Assembly (NCBI GenBank): GCA_914767715.1
Contig: OU612067.1
Span: 18,607,001 to 18,667,000, forward strand
Origin: Membranipora membranacea
Lineage: Eukaryota > Bryozoa > Gymnolaemata > Cheilostomatida > Membraniporidae
Direction: 5' to 3'
Length of the DNA: 60,000 nt
The translations under genes and the position numbers were made by a program. The notes beneath the pieces were generated by a model. That model was not told the DNA's origin, searched no databases, and was given only the letters and a program-made list of their open reading frames with translations. Positions 1 through 11,610 of this stretch are shown here, piece by piece. Position 1 is the stretch's first letter. Every line of letters begins with the position of its first letter.

Positions 1-32
1 TATGGCCTTCGTGACATGGGTAATTTCAATTT

Positions 33-83
33 GGATATCAGCAGGATATCAACAGGATATCAGCAGGATATCAACAGGATATC
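33..83. repeat. 12-bp GATATC tandem repeat
   Basis: About four copies of a 12-bp unit (CAGGATATCAAC or CAGGATATCAGC) run in tandem. The GATATC core is the same palindromic hexamer that lies at the centre of the large satellite in the SCAMP intron, but the flanking bases differ, so relatedness is not shown. Confidence 0.85.
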
Positions 84-147
84 ATGATATTATAGTCAGG
101 CATATAAATATCCACTGGGCCCGTTAAGAATCACTATGATTTATATT

Positions 148-2354
148 TTATATGAATACATCTGTAACATGGTTGGCTGAGGTTTGATATCTTTTTTTCC
201 AGTAAAAGGCAGACTTGAGACTGAATGTGAGATCGACCAACTTGCTTTCATCTTCATATAACATTATGTCCTGTCAATGCACTATGATATCAGTTGTTTT
301 ATGTGCCTGGGGGGGGGGGACCTCTATTGTAAAGCTTAATAACTGACCTGATAACCTCAGCGTTAGATGAGTGCTTAGCTATCTCCTCTACAGTTTTATC
401 TGTCTTATCTCTAATCTCTACACTCACTTTATTCTTTAGTAGAGTTTTGATGAGAGACACACACTGACTCTCTACAGCGTAATGTAGTGCTGTCTTACCT
501 CGAGAATCTTGAGCATCTATATCTATACCCCGGGCTATCAACATTATACTCTTCTCTACACGCTATAAATAGTAATCATATCATATAATCATAGAGCAAA
601 CACGAAATAGTGATCAGAGGACACAAAATCCCAAGATTAACAATTCACGCAAAATCAAAATGTTAAATTATCTCCCCTGTGCATTGTGTGATATATACCT
701 GATCAGATTTGGGTAGCTGCAAACACAAAGTAGTAATCAGAGGACACAAAACTCTCACTCAGTGCTTTAAATTAATGGCTTGAAAAATGGTAAAAAAAAT
801 AAAACTCTTTGATGAAGACCAAAACTAACGATTGGTGCACCAAAATCATGGATGTACACAGTACATATATGATTGGACAAAGGGCGATGGGACTGAGATA
901 AGTTAGGTAATGAAAAATATGGGGCCATATATACCTGATCAGATCTGGGTATCTGGGGCCATATATACCTGATCAGATCTGGGTATCTGGGGCCATATAT
1001 ACCTGATCAGATCTGGGTATCTGGGGCCATATATACCTGATCAGATCTGGGTATCTGGGGCCATATATACCTGATCAGATCTGGGTATCTGGCCATCAGA
1101 TCTAAGAGTGGACATCAGAGCTGTTTTCTGATCGCGAGTAGATACACAGTTAACATTACATCCTGCATCAGTAAGCATCTTCATAGTCTGTACAGAGTTA
1201 GGTGACTCCGACATCATCACATGTAACAGTGGAGTATTACCATCTACGTCATATACATCGAGCAGGGGCTGATACCGGAGTAGTAACTCTAATCCTTCTA
1301 CAAATCCCATAGCCATGAAGAGAGCTGTCTGCCCACGACTATCTCTGATATCTACATCACATCCCCTCTCTAACAGTAACTTCATCCTGCTCTGTGACCT
1401 GACAGCTACAGCCCTATGTAAGGCTGTCTCACCACCCGCCCCTCGTAAATTAGGATCAGCACCTTCCTGGTCTAATATCAGATCCATCAACACCAGCATT
1501 CGATCCTTACCACTTTTCCTATGTTAATAAGTAATAAGTGTTAGACAAATATCAGTACAGCCAGTACAGTACTAGCAGATTTATCAGTAGTGTCTTACGG
1601 CTCAAATCTAAATTATTTGGTGACAGTAGCACTTGCCTTTTCGGCCATTCTAAGATTTCAAATCGAATGAAATTGCTCAACAAGTTTTTTGCTTCAGGAG
1701 CAATAGGTGGAGTGGATTAGGTGGAAGTTTAGTACGTTAGACCATTATACCTCAGCGTCCTGACTAACCAATTTCTTTTTCCCACTTCTTGCTGACTTAG
1801 AATGCAAACGGCCTTTTTTGGTTTGGTTTAATTCGTTGTCACAAATATATACATGTACATACATAATATAGTGAAATGATCATTTTTTAAGCTGAGATAA
1901 CTGAGCTTTTGTGTTGACTAATCCTAAATAAGACAATGCAAAGTTGAAACTTCAGTGAGATTAAATTAACATTTCAAAGCATGAAACGTCTTCAAAATTG
2001 TGGTAACATAAAACTTGTGAATGTATGATGTGGAAAATGTTAAAAAGTCAATATTTCAATTTCATCATTTAGGACGTTTGCATTTTAGGGCAGCTCCGCT
2101 AAGCGACACTGGGATGACTGGCAATGCTGTGAACAATGCATAATCCTGACATAATTAAGTTAAAGTTTATACCTGTCATGTGCAGTGTAAGGATCTACAC
2201 CAGCTGCTGAGACCAGAGCTGGGTCTCCATACTTAGATAGGCTCTTCAGATTACAGCCAAGCTTTAGTGCTTCTAAAAATGTAGACTTGTTTCCTTTGAT
2301 GATAGATGAATGGAGAAGTGAATTTGCGTTCTGTTCTTTAAGTTTGCTATCCAT
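148..2354 (-). CDS. Ankyrin-repeat protein
   Basis: Coding exons on the minus strand are 2173-2354 (ATG at 2354), 1071-1518 and 348-562; phases 2 and 0 match at the two junctions. The product reads MDSKLKEQ..., then ankyrin repeats. Typical repeat cores are visible: GGETALHRAV, RDSRGQTALF, DVDGNTPLLH and DSRGKTALHY, each followed by a helix and a G-x-D-V/I hairpin, so at least five repeats. Ankyrin repeats bind other proteins; no catalytic domain is visible, so the partner and role are unknown. The 3' end is uncertain. One frame-compatible last exon is 148-220 (acceptor TTCAG, stop TAA at 148-150), giving about 305 aa, but the gene may instead continue left of the window. If intron 3 is retained, the frame stops at 299. 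The donor of exon 2 lies inside a 34-bp tandem repeat (see findings). Exons 1-3 are well supported; the terminal exon is a guess. Confidence 0.75.
925..1092. repeat. 34-bp tandem repeat carrying splice donors
   Basis: Five near-identical 34-bp units contain ATATATACCTGATCAGATCT and GGGTATCTGGGGCC. On the minus strand each unit carries a CAG|GTATAT donor, with exon ends possible at 1071, 1037, 1003, 969 and 935. A diverged sixth copy lies near 691-723. The repeat spans the end of exon 2 of the ankyrin gene. Confidence 0.95.
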
Positions 2355-2764
2355 AGTGCTTCCTCTTTGGGCTGTTAATATGAGAGAAAAATTCAACAAT
2401 TGAAATACATCCTGAGACTTTTAAATTACATTTGCCAATACAGCCTCAATTAATTAATTAATTGTAAAATCTCTTCAAATGTCACTAAACTTCAAGTTAA
2501 TTAAATCAAGGAGGATTGAATCTTGATTCAATCAATGATTCCAAGGGTTCTGCAAGAAGTCAGGTTCAGTGGGAAGAGTAATGTTTGGCTCAGCCCTCAC
2601 AGGTTGTCCTGTTAAAGTCTATAATTATAAGGTCTAATTATTATTATTATTTTAATTATTTATTTACAAACTCAACATAATCATCACATCATTAATTAAA
2701 TTTAAACAACAACATACCACCCCAAAAAGAACTATCTATGTAAGTTAAGTCCTATCCTATCACA

Positions 2765-2915
2765 ATACCATAGGCATCTGGAGTCACAAGCATGTATACT
2801 TTGCCAATGTCCATAATTGGCAAAGTTTGTATACATAGTATAGTACATACATGCTTGCAACTCCAGACCAGTGAAGTGACTGAACTGAGTGATGCCTACT
2901 ATCCTATGTTATGTA
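2765..2915. repeat. Foldback (MITE-like) inverted repeat
   Basis: The left arm contains CTGGAGTCACAAGCATG, then GTATACTTTGCCAAT. After a short loop the right arm reads ATTGGCAAAG, GTATACAT, and then CATGCTTGCAACTCCAG. The arms pair over much of about 150 bp with small insertions. No coding capacity is present. It may be a small non-autonomous element or a template-switch product; no target-site duplication was identified. Confidence 0.55.
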
Positions 2916-3050
2916 TATCTGCACAACACTGCAGCTTTATTGTTTCTTGCCTAGCTTTCCCTCCCCTCTAGCATTATTCAGACACTTCTTCTTATCTGGT
3001 TACTTATTGTCTTATTCATTTGACAAACAGTCAGTCAATACCTAGTTGGA

Positions 3051-3078
3051 CCAATGAACTAAAGGTTTAGTTCATTGG
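3051..3078. repeat. Hairpin, CCAATGAACTAAA core
   Basis: Thirteen-base arms CCAATGAACTAAA and TTTAGTTCATTGG are separated by GG. The same core recurs at 16691-16721 inside PLAA. A second independent hairpin (AGTTGAAGAG / CTCTTCAACT) follows directly at 3086-3110. Confidence 0.85.
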
Positions 3079-4726
3079 TTGGACTAGTTGAAGAGTTATG
3101 CTCTTCAACTAGCAAGGGGATTTAGAGAGGAGTTTGTTATTTATTGTCAATCAATTGACATAACTATTGTGCACTTACTTTACTCACTCACCGCATAGAT
3201 GCAAGCATATGTCTATTGGGTTTGACTAAAGATCCTTATGCTAAATTTGTAAGCCTCCGAGTGTCTTCCACATCGTGCCGTATTTTAGAAAGTTATTTTG
3301 TCAAGCCCAGGTAGTTTCAAACAGGAAATGACCATTTTGCCAATCTGCCCTTGTGACTCTGAGTCTGAGAGAAAATCAGTCCTAAGTGAGTCATTTTCTC
3401 CATATTGTGGGTTAATTAGTTGATGCATGTCATTTAGATAGAGCCTTCTCATTCCAAACGAGTTCAATCTGTTGAAAACACACCAATTCAAGACTGTATA
3501 ACTAGGACTGAATGAGCAGAAAGGTGATAATTAATGACTTGGATAAATATTGTCTTCCTTTAGGCTTTTTTATAGAGAAATTATTTATTGTTGTTATTAT
3601 TTATAATTATTAAGTAATTATTAGTTTGACTGAGCAAGTGTTTAGGAATAATTAATGATATTGTACACATATGGTGTCCTAGCAGCCATCACTCTAACCC
3701 AAGTCTAAATAAATACACTTTTTATGGTTGATAGCCGGCCTGGTAGTAAGTAAGTATTAGGTATATAGTAATCCAATTAGTTAAGTTATGTAGGCCTAGC
3801 CCTATAAAATAATAGTGCTATGCTAATGTAATTGTCAATCAATTGTAATTTTTGTATAAGCTTGAGTTTAGTAGCACCTCCTTGTGGTTTACATGACAGT
3901 AGGTTATTAGTAGGCCTATCTAAGATCACTTTTCATGTGAGTCAAATTTGCTGTCGAAGAGTAGACACACGCCACGGCACAGGAGTGATTGCAGCAGCAT
4001 GCAGCTGTCCACCTTTCACATATGTTGAAGAGTGATAGTGGTCTCCTAGACTCTATGCAGCCCCCTTGTCGTGCCGAAGCTTCATAAGCGCAGCAGTTAG
4101 ACATCTCTTTGCTTAAAATTATGTCTCATCTAGGACTAACAACAGGCTTACTTACACTCAGCTGACTAAAATTTAATATCTCCTGTGCTACCTGAGTGTT
4201 CCTCAAAAGTTCTTAAACCCTCTATCACCTATTTTGGTAATATATGTGCAACCTTGAGTTCATTACCTGTTTTGTTGTGTCTTGGTCTGAAAGAATGTGT
4301 CTGTTTGAAACAGGTTGTCAGATGGTCTCCGGTATTATTATGAAATTATGTCTATATGTGTTCTGGGAAAATAGGCTACATGTGCTGATTGCAGCAGGTG
4401 GAACACAGGATTGCTATATTTTTGTTCTATCTTTCCGTTAGTTCTCTTAGTGGCACTTGCACAGTCACCGAGCATCTGATTTGGAAATATCATCAAGCTT
4501 GTCAATTGTATATTTTGCCATTGAATTCCACAATATGATGTGCCTGATCTAGACAAGAGGACCCCTACAGAGATATTAATCTGGTTAGATGAGATTTAGG
4601 GGTTTGTGTTATATCTTTGATGTACAAAATAGCCTAGTAATCAATATTTTATTGCAGAGTTAAGACGATCATAACTCTATCAGTTCTACTGTATGGTGCA
4701 CAGTGTGTCTCTCTAAGTTATAAACT

Positions 4727-7700
4727 ATGGCAGACTTTGACAGCAATCCCTTTGCAGACCCTGAAGAAAACCCGTTTGCAGTAAGTTATATTTTACGCTG
4801 TATTAAGTTTTTGTCTAGATTACTTTACAGTACATGTAACAGTTGGACCTTGGTAGACTCAGTATTATTAGGGAATCACTGAACAGAAATACAACATTAT
4901 AACAGCGCAGTTTTTGTTGCCCCCCCCCCCTCCCATATGTTATCCTCCCCTAATACGTCCCTTGCAGTACTGAGTTTCTAGCTCAATGAGTTTAAGGTAA
5001 ACTTTATCACCTCTATGACAATTTCTAAGAGAAAAGTTTACTTTAAAACTTAAATACGTTAGTACGATCATTTCAAACTTGAGCCACTGCTTTCATCATC
5101 ATTTTATACAGATAAATCCAATTTTACCTTTGTATTTAGAATGTTTTTGTTGCCTTATGTTATATCTTAAGTTGAGTAAAGAAATTGATGATTTGATTTA
5201 TATTTGTGGCCAGGACTCAAGCGTTCAGAATGCATCAGGGAATACAGCTAACTCAGGCTTAGATAATTATAATCCGTTTGCACAGAAGCCTACGACTACA
5301 TCCACTCCAGCAGCACCAGCTGCCCAGCCTGCTGCCCAGCCTGCTGCCGTCACACCGGTAACTGTAGCTTTACTTTATTATTAATTTTCCACTGACCCAA
5401 ATTCAAACCTTCTTCACCAATGTAAGGGAGAAGCCCAAATTATGAAAACTTCATCCAACTGGGTTGGGGAACAGTGAGGAAAAATTAATGGGATGCACTT
5501 CCTTATTTGAATTTGCTATGATTGGATGAGTTAGCCATATCGTCTCATTTCATTTAACCACAGATTTGTACCTCTATATTACATTTTCTGAAAGTATGCC
5601 ACTGAATTCCTTCTGCAAATATGTTACCAACTTTCTAGGCTTGTGTCATGTCATTCTTTGCTACAAATACCTCTGTTTCTGTAACCATTGCCTTTCGAAC
5701 TTAGGCCTATGGAGTGACCTTCAAGCAGGTAAGGTTCAGGTTTTGCATGCCAGTCACTGTGGGTACCAAGTATTCTGATTCTATGTACTTCCATACAACT
5801 GAGGATGGATGACACACGAAAAAATGACATCAATACCATTATGCATGGGACATAGGAAGTTATTCCCCGAGGACCTTTTCTCTCACATTTAAGCGTAGAT
5901 TCATGTATGCGCTGGAAGAGAATATATTGAGACTGCATGTTATCACATTTATTCCCATGTGAGGCTTCTGAGGTGAATTGGCGTCCAGGAGCAACTTAGT
6001 AAATGTTGCATCTCAGTAAAGGAAGTGGTAATACTGTAAATTACTGAGGTATAAACTTACATATGGTGCCAACTCAGTACTCGATGAAATGATTCATCTC
6101 CGTAATATTTAAATGAGCTATGAAGCATATAGGTTTGTTATTAATTTCATAGATCATGGCTATTTTACATCAACTGATGGTGATTATTATTTGTTACAGC
6201 CTCCTATAGCCGCTCCTATTCCTAATCAATCTGCTGTATTACCTAATGACCCTCCACCTGCCTATCAACCATCAGCAGCACAACAAGTAGATACAACTGA
6301 GCTTCAGCGCAGGCAGGAGGTGCGTATTATATATATTTACTAGTAGGATGTTACCAACAACAAGTACAGTCACTTTCTATTCAGAGACTGTTTGAATACG
6401 CTCAAAGTGGGGCAGTAACGTTACATCAGATGGATGTGTCTAAGCCTGACAGGAACACTATGACTCTCCATTAGGCAATGTGCTATCAGTATAGGAAAAA
6501 AATAAAATTATGTAGGGACATGTTGTCTATCAAATCAGGACTTATCATTGCTTTATAATGTTTGCTCACCATCATTTTCAATGATAGGATAGCCACAGTT
6601 AGAAGCTACAATCAGGATGTAGCACAACATTGCAAGTTATACTTTACTATGTTTATTCATATTATCTGTGTTGTTTACAATCCCAGGAATTAGAGAGAAG
6701 AGCAGCAGAATTACAAGAGAGAGAACAGAGATTAAGAGATCGAGCTGTTTCTGGAGGTATATATCGTTTACTACAAGTTTGTCCTCACATCTTGTTATCA
6801 AAAATCACATGGTAGTTATTGTGGCTGATCGAATGAATATAAAATATATTGTGGTCTTGGTCAATCTGCAGGTAGGTAAATTACATTTCTGACAACATAG
6901 GGTCATTAGCCCATGACGTTTCAAAAGTTGTAAGTGGGCATTCAACTTTGCTGCATGAAATGGATAACAACATGCTTAATTGTTGTTAAAAATTGGGCGT
7001 CATTGCGCCTTTCTCAGGGTTGAGCAAAGTGAATATGTGTTTATTGAGACTTCTCCTCTCAGCTCTGGAGTTATAAGTATTACACAAAGGTTTACTTATG
7101 AGGAACTAACTTACTCATTCACTGTCAATTATCTTTCAGCTAAAGACAATAACTGGCCATCCCTACCTGCTGCTTGTCCAGTCAAACCATGCTTCTATCA
7201 AGATTTTGATTTAGAGATTCCTCCGGAGTTTGTAAGAATAGTCAAGATTGCATACTATGCTTGGATAGGTAAGTTGTGTGGAATTGTCAGCCCATGTCCT
7301 TGTGACAATACATTCTACAACCAAGGCTATCATGATTTTTTGTTGAGTTTAATCAAGGAGACTCTAACTTCTTGGTTTATTGGACATTATCATTTTGCTA
7401 TGTGCCGGAGTCCTTCTGACCAGATCATATGCTTATGGTTAAGAATCCATACGACAATAGTTTGTCAACATATGATGTTTCTTCATGATGTTGCAGCCAG
7501 GTCAGCACTCTATGGGCTGAACTTTTTGTTTGCGATCGGATACATCTGTCTAGCCCCGTCAACAGTCTCCACTTCTGCCGGATCTACACTCGGGCTATCT
7601 ATACTATGGGTTCTACTGTTTGTCCCTGCTTCATTTATATGCTGGTACAGACCTGTGTACAAAGCGTTCAGGTACGTTCTCATAATGTCAATGTGCTGGT

Positions 7701-10586
7701 AGTTTGATGTATCTAAAGTTGATAATGAACAAAGATATGCATTACCTCTGTATCTTCATGTACTGTATATCATGAAAATATTTGAATTGGAGTTATTTGA
7801 AAAATACCTGTATGACCTGTCACCTATACAGCATGGCAAATGACTAATGGGTGTTTACCAGTGATATAATTTCAAATTTGTTTTCTTAAAATATTAAATT
7901 TTATGGTACTCTTACAACGACGGTCAAATGGACAAGTTTTCCAACGGTGCATATCAAAAGTTCTTTTTCAAACTATGTACCTATGTGTTTTCAATGGTGC
8001 GGATGCTGAGCTTGAAGAATATTTATCATTCAATAGTCGGTTATCAAGATAGACAAAACCATTGAAATTATATTTTCCTATGTTGAGTGCTAAGTAGTAC
8101 CTTTATGGAGAGAGGACAACACTTTTAGAGAAGAGTTGGGAAAGTTAAATTTTATAGATAAAGGCATCAGTGAGTTTAATCAATGAGTCCCTTTCCCGGA
8201 ATTTAGTTCCAATACGACATCGTATTTATTACATAATTTCAGGAGTGACTCCTCAATCAACTTCTTTGTGTTCTTCGCTTGCTGTGCAGTACAAATCATC
8301 ATAGATGTCATGTTTATCCTCGGAATCCCCGGAACTGGCTATCTGTAAGTTAACTAGCAAATTATCACAGAATAAGGATATCCTTACTCTGTGATATCCT
8401 TACACTGTGATATTATCACAGAGTAAGGATATCCTTACTCTGTGATATCCTTACTCTGTGATATTATCACAGAGTAAGGATATCCTTACTCTGTGATATC
8501 CTTACACTGTGATATTATCACAGAGTAAGGATATCACAGAGTAAGGATATCCTTACTCTGTGATATCCTTACTCTGTGATAATATCACAGAGTAAGGATA
8601 TCACAGAGTAAGGATATCCTGGATATTCCTTACTCTGTGATAATCACAGTGTAAGGATATCACAGAGTAAGGATATCACAGAGTAAGGATATCCTTACTC
8701 TGTGATATTATCACAGAGTAAGGATATCCTTACTCTGTGATAATATCACAGTGTAAGGATATCACAGAGTAAGGATATCCTTACTCTGTGATATCCTTAC
8801 TCTGTGATATTATCACAGAGTAAGGATATCCTTACTCTGTGATATCCTTACACTGTGATATTATCACAGAGTAAGGATATCACAGAGTAAGGATATCCTT
8901 ACTCTGTGATATCCTTACTCTGTGATAATATCACAGAGTAAGGATATCACAGAGTAAGGATATCCTGGATATTCCTTACTCTGTGATAATCACAGAGTAA
9001 GGATATCACAGAGTAAGGATATCCTTACTCTGTGATATTATCACAGAGTAAGGATATCCTTACTCTGTGATAATATCACAGTGTAAGGATATCACAGAGT
9101 AAGGATATCCTTACTCTGTGATATCCTTACACTGTGATTATCACAGAGTAAGGATATCACAGAGTAAGGATATCCTTACTCAGTGATATTATACTCTGTG
9201 AAAATATCCTTGAACTTATTGACATCATGCTTGATAATTTTCTAACCATGTAGATAGAGATGATTATTGGCAAGTTGTTGCCAGTTTATTTTGTCACATA
9301 ACCCCCCCCCCCCCAGACTAGCTCACAAGGAAAGGTAACTCCAAATAATTTTCATATGATGAGCTATAACCTTGCAACCATCTATCCAGTTTGGGTAACA
9401 GAAATTATAGTTAGCAATAAATATGACTAATCATCCCATTAGGAGCCTCGGCGTGATCTTCAGTTATCCAAAATGCGTGTAATGATCAGAGCTGATTGGC
9501 AGATATAACCAATCCTTGATGATGATGCCAATACTTTAAATGTAGCTATCTCGGTTCTTTAAAAGCGGAACTAAAACTCTGCATTCATACAACTCCATAT
9601 CCCACGAATATGTAGATTTAAGACATTCTGAGGTAATGGCAGCTTATTGAAGATGAATTATCTCGCCATAGTATGTTGTGGTGAATTTACCCTATATGCT
9701 GGTACGACATATGAGGATATTTGTTTACCTTGCGTTTGGAAATGAGAGGAAAACAGTGTTTGTTATTATTATTCAAGTAATACAATCTTATGTGTGAATG
9801 ACTTCAGTTATTCATAAAAGCGATCATGGTTATGTATGTTTGTAACCCAGAACTTGGTTATTCAGGTTTTCTCTGTGTTTGTAGTGGCCTGCTGACAGCG
9901 ATTCCTCAAGTGAATCTTGGCGGTGATTCTGGTAATATGGGTGGTTTGATGTTTATGATTGTCATCCTGGCTGGTATGCTGCTCGCAGCCGATTTATTCT
10001 TACTCATAAAGGTATGTAAATTTTCAACTAACTTCTACTTATTATTTGATATTGTTGTGTGTGATTTACAGTATGTCTGATATGCTGATCAGAGCAGTAC
10101 TTGTGTTTAGATAAATATATCTACCAGTGCCGACCAGTGATATTGATCAGGTCTCAATCTCATTCTCATGCCCTGAGCAACATGTCTTAGTAATAATTAA
10201 GTTTAGATGGAGATGGAGGGCAAAAAGTGGTAACTAAGTACCAAAGATAGAGATAGATGGATAGAGGACAACTTCAAATAGAGGCTCAAATCAGAGCTCA
10301 GAAAACTGTCTATTGGTCAGTCTGACAAACAAGGCTTTATAGTCTAATTCTCATAGAAGACCTTCAGACTCTGGACTGCTGATAAGCCTCTGTTCACTAA
10401 ACGTATTATTTATTCACACAGATACACTCCTTATACAGAGGATCAGGAGCAAGCTTCCAGCAGGCTCAGTCTGAGTTCACAACAGGAGTCCTGAGAAATG
10501 AGTCTGTACGTAACGCCGGGGCACAGATGGCTGCCAGCGCCGCGCAGGGGGCCATGGCTGGTGCAGCTAGTGAAAATAAATACTGA
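4727..10586 (+). CDS. SCAMP: Secretory carrier-associated membrane protein (SCAMP)
   Basis: Four-TM protein of post-Golgi recycling and secretory vesicles. Exons: 4727-4780, 5214-5357, 6200-6319, 6687-6756, 7140-7268, 7497-7671, 8243-8344, 9885-10011 and 10422-10586; all phases fit, giving 361 aa, close to the usual 330-350. The N-terminus has three NPF motifs (residues 7-9, 15-17, 38-40), which in this family bind EH-domain endocytic proteins. A Pro/Ala-rich stretch follows, then a short coiled coil (about 107-129, LERRAAELQEREQRLRDRA). The core begins NNWPSLPAACPVKPCFYQDF, the SCAMP signature before TM1. The conserved cytosolic E-peptide between TM2 and TM3 is present as CWYRPVYKAFR. The tail is Gln/Ala/Gly-rich and ends ENKY. 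Intron 7 (8345-9884) carries the palindromic satellite. Which vertebrate SCAMP paralogue it matches best cannot be judged here. Confidence 0.96.
4988..5050. repeat. Inverted repeat in SCAMP intron 1
   Basis: Imperfect arms of about 17 bp: GAGTTTAAGGTAAACTTT on the left and AAAGTTTACTTTAAAACTT on the right, around a ~30-base loop. It is intronic with no coding content. Confidence 0.6.
8363..9200. repeat. Palindromic satellite in SCAMP intron 7
   Basis: About 840 bp is built almost only from a 16-bp monomer (ATCACAGAGTAAGGAT) in both orientations. Head-to-head joints form GGATATCC and tail-to-tail joints form TGATATTATCA or TGATATCC, so nearly every 34-40 bp is a perfect palindrome. A marker variant, TATCCTGGATATTCC, occurs at about 8615 and again 346 bp later, which shows a higher-order duplication. 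A few monomers carry GTGTAAGG instead of GAGTAAGG. There is no coding potential. Confidence 0.97.
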
Positions 10587-11388
10587 TACACATAGTAGTA
10601 TATACTAGATTAAATTATCTCTCTTCATTTCAATATTCCACCATGTACTCTTGTTGTACGAGGAACAAACGTAATGATAAAGCAAATTATGCTTCATCTA
10701 TATTTGGAGGAGACACTCCACCATCCTTACCTTGAATGGCTAAGAACACTATAAGAGCTTCCCAGCTAGTGTGGTGTTTCTCTGTATGTATATATTATTG
10801 TTGATCTCTGTGAATTTTCTCTATCATATGAGTTTGATGATTTTTGGTTAGGGCGATAAATTATCAAGCTTGGGATGAACAGTAATAAGTGTGCTTGATT
10901 ACACCATCCTCCCTCCCTCCCGTCATCAGTTTTAAAGGTTAAGTGGTTAGATTTGACATTGAGCTTGTGTCCTTGTACTAATATGTTGATATTTTCACCC
11001 ACATCCCTACATTGATATATGATTTGGCTTAAAATAGTTTTTGCTTTTCCTGTCAAGAGAGAGTAACTCCATATTAGTAAAGTGGTTCTCCACATTATAT
11101 AGGGAGTTAGGACAGATTACATCCCAAACTCCCTGGTTACACTCTCACAACAACTATACTCATTTCAGCCATTTATGAATCACCAGTATATCTATGTAAT
11201 GCTGGGCTCTGTCTGGTAATTTTCATTTACATCTTGTGTAGTTCCTCTGTTCACACCTTGTTGAAGGTGGTGGGAATTCGTTTGGATTATAAACGATTGT
11301 CACTTTCTATATTGGGTACACTGTATTGCAATCGGAATTCCAAGTGTCACATTTTTGTGCTATTTTTTAATTTATAGGAATTTTGTAC

Positions 11389-11394
11389 AATAAA
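11389..11394 (+). terminator. SCAMP polyadenylation signal
   Basis: Canonical AATAAA in the AT-rich context TGTACAATAAATG, about 800 bases after the SCAMP stop. No nearer canonical hexamer was seen on this strand. Confidence 0.6.
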
Positions 11395-11505
11395 TGTTAT
11401 TCGGATCACCTGGCTGATTTGCACTGAATATATCTCCACACCAATTGTGACATCATCTTATGACAGAGATGGCCGTATAATCTCCAGGAATTCTGCATCG
11501 TCCAT

Positions 11506-11511
11506 TTTATT
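11506..11511 (-). terminator. PLAA polyadenylation signal
   Basis: AATAAA on the minus strand (TTTATT on plus), about 100 bases downstream of the PLAA stop codon. Confidence 0.6.
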
Positions 11512-11610
11512 ATTATAATTGATGAATACATTTTAAATTCAACTTGCTTTTGCTGAACAAAACTTAGTGGTAAAATGTGTGGTATAACACTGAAATCAGA
11601 TAAATTTTGA

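Larger units (their letters stand above)
2400..4726. other. Intergenic region between ankyrin gene and SCAMP
   Basis: No exon could be supported here on either strand. It lies between two divergently transcribed genes and must hold both promoters. It contains AT-rich simple sequence (2638-2660, 3590-3640) and several hairpin-forming inverted repeats, listed separately. A TTTATTGCAG acceptor-like site at about 4647-4656 could open the 5'-UTR part of SCAMP exon 1, but this is not provable from genomic sequence. Confidence 0.6.
10587..11610. other. Convergent 3' regions of SCAMP and PLAA
   Basis: The 3'-UTR of SCAMP extends to an AATAAA at 11389-11394. The opposite-strand PLAA has an AATAAA (TTTATT on the plus strand) at 11506-11511, about 100 bases past its stop. 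The two 3' ends are therefore about 100 bp apart. A GGGAGTT...AACTCCC inverted motif lies at 11101-11134. No further exon is visible. Confidence 0.7.

Noticed and set aside
6980-7702. 240-codon single open frame on the plus strand
   Set aside because: It reads through the intron between SCAMP exons 7140-7268 and 7497-7671. The SCAMP family alignment and splice sites show that the middle (7269-7496) is intron.
8363-9200. CRISPR-like array
   Set aside because: There are no unique spacers: the array is monomers in both orientations in a eukaryotic intron.
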